Origin: Bubalus kerabau
Taxonomy: Eukaryota > Chordata > Mammalia > Artiodactyla > Bovidae
Direction of reading: 5' to 3'
DNA length: 64,000 bases
Assembly: GCF_029407905.1 (NCBI RefSeq)
Contig: NC_073626.1
Coordinates: 104,524,982 to 104,588,981 of the forward strand
Shown: positions 56,311-64,000 of the stretch, in pieces
How the letters are laid out: the number at the start of each line of letters is the position of its first letter
Position numbering within the stretch: position 1 is the stretch's first letter
Program-made: the position numbers and the translations under genes
The notes under the pieces: model-generated
Seen by the model: only the letters and a program-made list of their open reading frames with translations
What the model was told of the DNA's origin: nothing
The model's database searches: none

Positions 56311-58399
56311 ACTGTAACTAGCATTCATTTTAAAAGGATTGAGTGTCTGAGCATCAGTCTTTTGAACCAAAGCATCTTCCCCTTGTCAGTGATCTCCACC
56401 TTGTTTTACATTATTCTTCAATGCTGCTAGGAAAGTAAGGATCTATGAACAAATCTGTCTGGCAAATACTGAAGAATGCATTCTCATTTAGAGATCATAA
56501 TCAACAGATTTTTATAAAAATTTTGAGAAGTTTTTCTTGAAAAAAAAACTAACATTATTTAAAACATTATTTCAATAAACATGTGTATCTATGGAGTCCT
56601 TCTCCTCATAGGACACCTATTAATATCTGGAAATAATATCCAAAAATACTCTTTTTAGAGAAGGTCTGTCTTTTACTACTAAAATCTTAACAACACATAC
56701 GCTTTTCTCTTAGGCAGATTGAGATGGGCAAAATGAAACTTCAGGGGCTTGATTTTAATTATATGTATGTATTATTTCCACTTACATTGTGATGGAGTGG
56801 CAGGATGAAATTCCTCCATGATATGCACTATGTGTACTGTTATGGTTAGCCATTTTTGTTTTCTCTTTGTCTGTAAGTGTGAATATGTGAGTGTGTGTGT
56901 GTGAGTGTGTGTGTGTGTGTGTGTGACTGTATGAGTATGTGTTTCTATGTGGAATTCTATTAATGTCTTTTTGTAACTACTATATCTAGATGTGAGTGAT
57001 GTGTGAAACAAAATTCCTTGTTTAGTATAAAATATAATTAAGCTTATGCTGTTTTAATCTTTATCCCATATAATATGGAGACTAAGTCTTAGCTTATTAA
57101 TCTACAGATCTGAATATAAATTTAAAAATAAAGTTTTTAAAACCATATTCTTAAATTCTGTTCTCTCTTCCACATTCTCTCTTGCTACTCAGAGCTGACC
57201 TCTAATGACTGGTATTTTCTCAAATAACCATTTTATTTACCAAAAACTAAAGAACTAAAACACATGTTGCACAGAAAACAATATTTAGGTTCTTTCAAAA
57301 TTTTAGGCAAAGCAACAAGAGATTTGACTTCCTCTAAGACCAGCTTAGGGTCATTGCTTGTTTGTTTTCATTTATATGGGCACTCCAGCCTCCTTAACAT
57401 CCAATTTGCTTTCAGGCAGTAGGTATTTAAACTACAGGAGGAGTCCAGCCAAAATAAGCCATCCTTCTGCCAGGTCCAAAGTTTCCTTTCCTCTTGCTCT
57501 CTCTGGGTTTCCTCTTATAATTTTACCTTTCACTTAGTTCCATGGAATGTGCCTGGGTCCTCTAAGAGACATTTAACTTTAGGGAGTTATTACTCATTTT
57601 AAACAAAGTGGCAGAATCACTGTTTCTAGAGAAGGCGATTGTTGGCAGAAAAGAAAAAAGTGAGTACAAAAAGAAGAGACAAGACTTCTTCTTACTTTCT
57701 TCTTGTGTTTATTGACTTTTTCCTGATTCTGAAAATATGAATTGCTAGGAAAGGGACAACCCCTTGTCCATCTCCGTTTTAATATAAAAATAAATGTGTG
57801 TGAGTTTAACTTTTACAGTATGAAACATGCATAATACAGAGAAGCTCAAATGCATAGTCAAAGAGAATCTTTTGGTGTGGAAGTTACCGTCTAAAGCTGT
57901 AGGAATTGCATCTGCCTTACACAGAAGCCCTGCTCTGTGTTCTTGCTTTCCCTTCCACTCTCTGAGCAATACATCTAGGTTCATCCACACTCAGTCCTGT
58001 CTTCAAAACTCAAGTTCAGCGCTCTCTCTGAATGCAAATTTTAATAAAAGGTTCTGTTACACATACAATCTATTAAATAATACTAATGCAACTTTAATTC
58101 ACTTGGATTTAAGTATCTAACTGAAGGTACCCTGGGTTTCCTTTTTGACTTTTCCCCCCTTGCATCCTTTCATTTACTAGGCACTCAATTCATCCATGAC
58201 AATCATGAACTACAGCATTTAGGAGTGAGAAACCTTCCCTACAGACACATCCAAAAATGATTTTTTTCCTCTATCAAGAGCCCTTTAAAATTCTTTTTTA
58301 AAATAACACTTTGAAAAAAATAACATCTGTTTAAATCCTTTTATCATGATTTAAACACATTTTCAGTTATCACACTTTTCTTTTTTTTTCCTTTTTTTT
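56311..58399. other. Unique AT-rich DNA
   Basis: A (GT)n microsatellite lies at about 56889-56925. Nothing else recognised. The 97-codon + frame at 57827-58120 is serine/asparagine-rich without a recognisable domain and looks fortuitous. Confidence 0.5.
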
Positions 58400-58560
58400 T
58401 TAAAGTTCTTTTTATACCTGTTACCATGGACACAATGCTGCTTGCCTCAGAGTCTAATTAAAATGGTTACTTGCTCAGCCAGGGAATTAGAGAATAATCA
58501 CGTGTTGGGGGAGTGGTTTTAAAATCTGAGGAAACTATTGTTTAGGATTTCTTGATAGAG
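58400..58560. other. Candidate conserved regulatory block
   Basis: GTTACCATGGACAC (58420-58433) resembles an RFX X-box (GTTGCCATGGAAAC class). It is followed by TCTAATTAAAATGG (homeodomain type) and ATCACGTGTT (E-box), in repeat-free, evenly composed DNA. Motif clustering is suggestive; activity is not shown. Confidence 0.3.
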
Positions 58561-59544
58561 ATACTTCTGTTAATCAAAATCCTCTCTCCATCTTGCAAGG
58601 AGTGTTTCAACCAATCAATTTCTAAAAAGACCCAACATAATCTGTTTAGAAAATGTATGGACCAGATTTTAACCTCATAAACCTGTCTTTGGGCAGGTTT
58701 CCCTGAGCTATAAAGCAAGGACCTGGTATTTGCAAATGTGAGTGAGGGGAAAAAAATCCCCTTCTTGTTAAACTATTGAATACGTAATATTTGACCAATG
58801 TAGAATTTAGATAAATCATTAATGAAGGAATTTCCTAGGTTTCAATCCCTCTTCCAATAAAACCAGCCATCATTTCTATTTATGTAGTCGATTGCCTCAT
58901 TTTGGACTATATAAACATACTATTTTTGTTGTTTTTGTTAAAATAAAGATGAAATACTTTTAAATGGTCAAATTCTTTGTTTAAATTCAAATGTAATAAT
59001 AGTTTACTTAATACATCACAAGCAAGCAGGCATGTAAAACTGGGCAAGTCAGGAAGCATTTTTTTTTTTTTTTCCTTCAACAACAGCGTTTCCACAAGCA
59101 CATCCTTGATAATGTGGACTCTCGAGTTTCTTAGAATAGACAGTAAAAATGCAGAAAGTTACCATGGTTTTCCAACAAGGATATGAATCTAATGTTTAAA
59201 ATTTCCAAGAGTATAGAGACTTTTACTATTTTTGTTTACTTTCTTCAGCCCATCACTTTTGTAACTTCGATCCTATAACCTCTTAGTATAATCCCTATAT
59301 TGTCTAGCATCTTCCTAGATAGACTTGAAAGATGTTCAGATTATTTAATATAAATTTCCATCTCTGGAAATCTATCATGAAGTTTATCTAATAATATGTT
59401 TTGATACTGTGTACATGGACATATGAGATTCTGTTGACTAGCAAGTCAGTAACAAGTAGAGACAAAGCAACGTGGGGCTCATGAGAAGTTGAACTGATGA
59501 TATGACAGGAAGTCAGAATTCAAGGGCAATCTCTTTGCTAATTA
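58561..59544. other. Unique AT-rich DNA
   Basis: A T run occurs at about 59059-59073. No gene recognised. Confidence 0.5.
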
Positions 59545-59650
59545 ACTATAAGGCATTTTGCTGAGCCATCATTTAACCTCTCTAAGACAAAAGAGGTGGG
59601 TCCATTGTCTTTAAGTTTCCTTCCACCTCCAAAGTTCTGTAACAGAATGT
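59545..59650 (+). mobile_element. MIR-family fragment
   Basis: 'catcatttaacctctctaagac', then 'ttaagtttccttccacctccaaagttctgtaacagaatg' resembles a MIR-type 3' part (…TAAGGTCCCTTCCAGCTCTAAAATTCTATG…). Confidence 0.5.
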
Positions 59651-59739
59651 CAGTGGTGCCATTCACCGTGACAGGGCTCTAGGAGAAAAACTAGCTGGAT
59701 GAGGAGGGTCAAGGTTTGGTACTTGTTATCATGAAATTG

Positions 59740-59945
59740 AGTTCCCCCTGAAAGCAAATTGGGAAATTCAAGTAGACATTTAGATACAAGGATATATAAC
59801 TCAGAAGTGAGTTCTAGAGATACATATATGAAAGATATTGGCTTATGGATAATGATTTAAATATGTTCAATTGAATATTTCCCAGGAAGAAAGAATATAG
59901 TGAGAAGATTGGGTACTGAGATTTGAGAACCTAGAAAGAACAAAA
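59740..59945 (-). mobile_element. L2 LINE fragment, antisense
   Basis: 'aattcaagtagacatttagatacaaggatatataactcagaagtgag' and 'agatattggcttatggataatg' follow antisense L2 (aagtggagatgttgagtaggcagttggatatatgagtctgg …). Diverged. Confidence 0.65.
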
Positions 59946-60034
59946 TACGCCTTCAAAAATAGACAAGTGTGTTACCACATAACTAAGAAGAATGAGTCAT
60001 TTTTGGTATAGTTTGCAATCTTGTTCAGCTACTC

Positions 60035-60115
60035 AACAAATATGTACATATAAAGCACTTTACCACCATATAATATCTGTAGGTGCTGGAGAGTCAAAGA
60101 ACAGTGAAATACAGA
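60035..60115 (-). mobile_element. L2 LINE 3' end fragment, antisense
   Basis: 'actcaacaaatatgtacatataaagcactttaccacc' and 'aggtgctggagagtcaaagaacagtgaaatacaga' match the antisense L2 terminus. Confidence 0.6.
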
Positions 60116-60159
60116 CTGTGACAACACAGCTTTAAAAAAACCTAAGCCGCTCTCTTAAG

Positions 60160-60286
60160 AGAATCAAGTTTGCCATCCTGAACACATGTATACCTGTGGC
60201 AGATTCATTTTGATATTTGGCAAAACTAATACAATTATGTAAAGTTTAAAAATAAAATAAAATTAAAAAAAGAAGAATCAAGTTTG
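60160..60286 (+). mobile_element. L1 3' end, 101 bp, with TSDs
   Basis: Sense ruminant L1 terminus (60173-60273: 'acacatgtatacctgtggcag', 'tttggcaaaactaatacaat') with an A-rich tail. The TSD AGAATCAAGTTTG lies at 60160-60172 and 60274-60286. Confidence 0.96.
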
Positions 60287-60430
60287 AAAACAAGAAAGTT
60301 AACATCAACTTAATCAAATAAAAATACTCATTACATACATTATTCTCGGATATGTTTTATTTCATAGGATTCTCTCTTTTTAAGAGAATCCATTATTTGA
60401 AAGGTAAAGGGAAGACTGTAGTTTAAGAAA

Positions 60431-60593
60431 ACATTATACTACTCTGACCTTTTCGGTATTCTATATTTTGATTGGCTATATTGGAATATCTCATCATGTC
60501 CATCCAAGTAAGGGCAAGACTGTAAACACTATGAACTTGACTAGTCAGCCAATCAAATTATAGAGTGTTGTAAAGGTCAAAGCAATACAATAT
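60431..60593. mobile_element. Palindromic element with ~47-nt inverted arms (MITE-like)
   Basis: The inner arms 60445-60477 and 60547-60579 match as inverted repeats at 27 of 33 bases, with conserved ends TGACCTTT and TTTGATTGGCT. The outer 14 bases also pair, with transition differences only. The spacer is about 69 bases. Length and structure suggest a non-autonomous DNA transposon. I cannot name a family and no TSD is certain. The arms carry an inverted CCAAT box. Confidence 0.6.
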
Positions 60594-60859
60594 GCTGCTA
60601 TAATTTACATAACATATGTGCAGCATTACGAGTCCAATATTTCATCCTCAGACAAGGATTGAACAAGAACATAAAAAGGCGTAACATGAATGTAATCTGC
60701 TGACAACAAAATCAGAGAAACTTTCTTGAGATTTCCAAGATTGCCACTGAAGTTAAAGGAAGGAAGGATGAAAAAAGATACTCATTCATTGAAGTTAGTT
60801 CAAGATAAGAGGTAGGATGTAGGAAATTCATAGAGAAGTTCCAAGAAAGTAGTGGAAAG

Positions 60860-61010
60860 GCAATAGACAAATGGGTCTGAAAGTCAAGAGAACTGGGTTC
60901 TATGCCCTGCTTTGCTAGTAACTAGTCACAAGACTTGAAAAGTTATTGGATTTCTTGGCATTCATTTCTCAGGCTTTGAAAGAAGAGATATATTAATAGC
61001 TATTGCTTTT
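60860..61010 (+). mobile_element. MIR SINE
   Basis: 'aagtcaagagaactgggttctatgccctgctttgctagtaactag', 'acttgaaaagttattggatttc' follow sense MIR. Diverged. Confidence 0.75.
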
Positions 61011-61034
61011 AATAATCTTAGTTGGTGTTTTTAT

Positions 61035-61125
61035 TTTTAAAGTATACAGCAATGAATATAAAGCTATCCTTACTTTCAAAATACAATCTTGTGGTGCATA
61101 AGACAAGTAAATCAGTAACTGCTTA
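61035..61125 (-). mobile_element. L2 LINE 3' end fragment, antisense
   Basis: 'gtatacagcaatgaatataaagctatccttactttc' and 'gcataagacaagtaaatcag' match antisense L2 (gatacaacagtgaacaaaa … gacagacaagtaaacaag). Confidence 0.55.
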
Positions 61126-61544
61126 AATTAGTTTAAGAAACGAGGAAAGGAACATCTTAGCATAGACCTGCTTATAGTCTGTCATTGTTTTTGCCTCTGC
61201 CCATATAGAAAGATCTACATTTATATACGTGGTGTAGAATATGAGCACAATCTCCATAAGTCTTATGGTGTGGGCACTTAAAATCTAGGCCAGGGAAATA
61301 GTCCAAGACTCACCAATAAGGCAAAAAGAGGCTCTATATTGCTGGTAAAAATGACATGATTCACATTAAAAATCTTCAAAATCAGTCCTTAAAACCTGCC
61401 TAGCATAATAGGAAAACAGTAGTTGCTATTATTCCATTCCTTGTTAGTTAGCATTTTCTAGGCAGAATGTGATCTGTTGTGATATTTCCTCTTTAAATGC
61501 TACCACTGAAGTGGAAATAAACTTTCAATGATGTTGAACTCCAG
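61126..61544. other. Unique sequence
   Basis: Nothing recognised. Confidence 0.5.
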
Positions 61545-61745
61545 AGCCAGGGTATGGAGACTTGGCTCCTGGCTCTGGATTACCTCTCTTTGCTTTCGTG
61601 CTTCAGTTTTCTTATATGTAAATTGGGGCTAATAATAGTACCTGATTCATAGGATTGTGAGGTCTGAATAAGTTAATACATAAAAGGCGCTAAAAGAGTG
61701 CTTGATGTACTGTAAAAAAAATAAATAAATAAATAAAAAATAAAC
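61545..61745 (+). mobile_element. MIR SINE followed by (AAAT)n
   Basis: 'gccagggtatggagacttggctcctggctctg', 'cttcagttttcttatatgtaaattggggctaataatagtacctgattcataggattgtgagg', 'aaaggcgctaaaagagtgcttg' match MIR nearly end to end. An AAAT simple repeat at about 61713-61740 follows. Confidence 0.9.
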
Positions 61746-62395
61746 TTTCATTAAAATGCTGAGAAGGTAAGAAATGACAGTGAACCCAGTAAGATGTTTC
61801 AAAAAACCTGCACCTTCTAGGTGAATCATAGAAATACTAAGGACTAAAATATAAAAAATAAATTATAACATATTAAGTTATGAGAATGCCAAGTTAATGT
61901 TCAGAGGAATGGTACATTTTCTTTGAAAAGTAAGTAACTTGGTGAACTCATAATTTCACAAGCCAAATCAAGAGCCAAAGTATTGGGCAATTAATGAGAG
62001 AACCCAATTAATGATCTTTGATTGATCAAAATTATGGAAAAAAGACAGTTAAACATGTATTTCCAATTGCTGAAAATGACTATCTTGTGGATAATAAATA
62101 CTTTCTACATGTTTAATACACAGAATAGGTTTAATATCCAAAATTTCTTTTGGTATTTTCATCTTGTATTAATCTCTTTAAATATGTATGATCCTTTTAA
62201 CATTTGTGTTTATTTATTCATCCTATATCAAATCTGCACATCTTGTGCAGGATATTGTGACTTTAACCTGCCCTTAAGTACTGTTTCTGTGTTAAAAATC
62301 CCCAGCATGAGTTCTAAACAAACATGAAAGTTTTTTCCACTTTGCATGGAGTATGGAGATAGAAGTCAAGAGAATAAGGTCCTGAAACCTTTGGG
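61746..62395. other. Unique AT-rich DNA
   Basis: Nothing recognised. The 101-codon + frame (62022-62327) is AT-rich, without a known domain. Confidence 0.5.
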
Positions 62396-62480
62396 TGACC
62401 AAGTGGAAAGGAAGCACCTGCCCGCTGTGGGCAGCAGCCCGGCACAGCAGGTGTCTGCCTACCTTCTAGGCTCTGCACAA
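62396..62480. other. Local GC-rich island with imperfect hairpin
   Basis: CACCTG … CTGTG and CACAG CAGGTG form an 11-bp stem with a 4-base bulge and a 13-base loop (about 62417-62451). It is an unusually GC-rich patch for this region. Confidence 0.6.
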
Positions 62481-62539
62481 CCCGTTGGCTTCCATTTGCT
62501 CAGTCTCTTGTCATTTATATTTTCTTCTCTCATTTAACT

Positions 62540-62625
62540 TTCTTCATTTCCTCTCTCTTCTCCTTGCACTTTTTTTTTTCTTTCTCCCTCTTTCCTTTCC
62601 TCTTCTCTTTTTCTCTCTCTTTCTG
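62540..62625. repeat. Polypyrimidine (CT-rich) tract
   Basis: About 85 bases almost entirely C and T, including a 10-base T run. Low complexity. Confidence 0.95.
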
Positions 62626-62699
62626 AGAAGAGTTTCACTTTCAGTTAACATTCAGAATGAATCTTAGTGGCTCAGGTCTGGTTTACTCATGCTGGCTGT

Positions 62700-62800
62700 G
62701 AGGTTCATACAGCAGTAGTAATACTCCTTAAAAATATTGCAGGATAATGAGAGGATCAAGTGAACATGAAAGCTGTACTGTCAGGCGCTGATGAGCCAAG
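62700..62800 (+). mobile_element. Possible MIR fragment
   Basis: 'gcaggataatgagaggatcaagtgaacatgaaagctgtactgtcaggcgctg' resembles the MIR core/3' part (gaggattaaatgagataatgcatgtaaagcgcttagc). Weak. Confidence 0.35.
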
Positions 62801-63074
62801 GTGATAACCTAACTTAACTTGAACATTTTAAAAATATGTGTTCCTCATCTGGAAAACATATCTAGCAAGTTTTAATGCTATTGGTTGTATGTCGGAAGAT
62901 TTAATGCTCCTTACATATTCTGCCGAGGGAGAATGAAAACCCAAACCAAGTGAAAAGAATTAAAAAGTCCACACTGAATGGAAGAAATGCAGTCTATGCC
63001 TATGATCTTTCAACAGAAGCATTTGAAGAAGCTATTTCCGAGCTGCATTTTTTTTTTTACCCTGACCATTATAA

Positions 63075-63318
63075 TTAAGAGAAAAGTGACATAAAGTGAA
63101 AGTGTTAGATTCTCAGTCATGTTCAACTCTTTGCAACTTCATGGACTGCAGCCCGCCAGGCTTCTCTGTCCACGGAATTCTCCATGCAAGAATACTGGAG
63201 TAGGTAGCCATTCTCAGCTCTAGGGGATCTTCCCAACTCAGGAATCGAACCTGGGTCTCCCACATTGCAGGCATGTTCTTTACCATCTGCGCCATCAGAG
63301 GCCCCATACTTAAGAGAA
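63075..63318 (-). mobile_element. Bov-tA SINE, probable TSDs
   Basis: Antisense Bov-tA at about 63093-63305, with a good B-box complement (GGAATCGAACCTGGG) and head end 'accatctgcgccatcagagg'. TTAAGAGAA at 63075-63083 and 63310-63318 is a likely 9-base TSD. Confidence 0.94.
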
Positions 63319-63394
63319 CCATTCCACAAAGCAGTAGGCCCTCATTTTTAATCATATTCTTCACTCTCAGAAAACATCTTATGTTGTTTTAACT

Positions 63395-63510
63395 TCTTCA
63401 ATGTCTACCTCCTTCATCTTCAAAGGAAGCTCTCTGAAAGCAGAGATGCTCTCACATTTTCTCCTGTATCCCTGGCACCTAGCACAGGACCTGGCCTGTG
63501 GTAGAGACAG
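63395..63510 (+). mobile_element. L2 LINE 3' end fragment
   Basis: 'aaagcagagatgctctcacattttctcctgtatccctggcacctagcacaggacctggcctgtgg' matches sense L2 (gctgtatccccagcacctagcacagtgcctggcac). Confidence 0.8.
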
Positions 63511-64000
63511 ACAAGTTAGGGGACTCCTCCAATACCCAATCTGATATCTTCTATCAGAAAACTGAATTGGATGGAGATTTGATATCATCCTTTTTAGGTC
63601 TTCAGGAGTGAATAAAGTGAATAGAAATGAGTGAATTAAGAACAACTTATGAGAGTTTTGAAAGTTCATCAGGAAGACATTTTTCATTCAACAGAAGTCA
63701 AGACCCAAGATGCTAATTATATATTTCCTGATAGACAAGATTTCAGGATTTAAGAAACTTTGTAAGTGGCAAATGTTTCTTTCCTATTCCTAAAAGCCAC
63801 CAGATATGCCATAGAGATAAAAGTAAAAAAAAGAAAATCTTGACTTGTATATTTTCTGCAAAATCTTTGTAAAAAATATTTTCTTCATTCTTAGATACCC
63901 AACAGTAGTTCTCATTATGTGTAAAGTACCATGTTAGACTGAGAGATGACACATAACCTCATCCTTCAAAAAGTATGATCTTTTGGAAACACTCATATAT
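63511..64000. other. Unique sequence to window end
   Basis: Nothing recognised. Confidence 0.5.

Noticed and set aside
1..64000. CRISPR array, prokaryotic operon, phage or defence island
   Set aside because: No regularly spaced repeats, operon-like ORF packing or prokaryotic gene families; the repeat content is that of a ruminant nuclear genome.

Overview
The window looks like non-coding nuclear DNA from a ruminant, most likely a pecoran such as cattle, sheep, goat or a relative. The evidence is its repeats: BovB (RTE-clade) LINE copies ending in short TGAAC repeats, tRNA-Glu-headed Bov-tA SINEs, dimeric and monomeric Bov-A SINEs, and ruminant-type L1 3' ends. These sit on an older mammalian layer of MIR, L2, MER5A and old L1 fragments. 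The species cannot be fixed from these families alone. I found no protein-coding exon, tRNA or rRNA gene, CRISPR array or prokaryotic system. The longest open frames are all remnants of BovB or L1 ORF2.

Layout. 1-10 kb: two BovB pieces, a MIR, unique AT-rich DNA, an L1 with an inverted 5' part at 8.0-8.35 kb, MER5A, and a long antisense L2. 10-18 kb: Bov-tA, a Bov-A2 dimer with clean target-site duplications (TSDs), 1.1 kb of old antisense L1, three BovB pieces and a very short L1 3' end. 18-25 kb: the longest stretch with few young repeats; it contains several candidate conserved non-coding blocks. 25-31 kb: BovB, L1 fragments, and an L2 cut by two BovB insertions, then MIR and a 50-bp perfect microsatellite palindrome. 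31.5-34.7 kb: a nearly full-length antisense BovB with TSDs and ruined catalytic sites. 35-46 kb: dense Bov-tA, BovB and Bov-A2 copies, including two young BovB copies of one subtype in opposite orientation and a MIR split by a Bov-tA. 46-50 kb: mostly unique. 50-56 kb: Bov-A2, a 1.26-kb BovB with a nearly open reverse transcriptase, and a Bov-tA with a Bov-A2 inserted in its tail. 56-64 kb: mostly unique or ancient DNA with MIR and L2 fragments, a short L1 3' end, a Bov-tA, and an unclassified palindromic element with ~47-nt inverted arms.

How the elements relate. BovB supplies the reverse transcriptase and endonuclease. Bov-A and Bov-tA SINEs share 3' sequence with BovB and are accepted to be mobilised by it. 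Together they explain most of the recognisable structure. Summing my intervals, BovB alone covers roughly 9.3 kb. Family names come from recall of consensus sequences, not from a database search, so boundaries are good to about 5-20 bases except where TSDs fix them. No novel functional system is evident. The items most worth follow-up are the CpG-retaining unique blocks (6.06-6.31, 6.48-6.68, 21.2-21.8, 24.4-24.83 and 58.4-58.56 kb) and the palindromic element at 60.43-60.59 kb.
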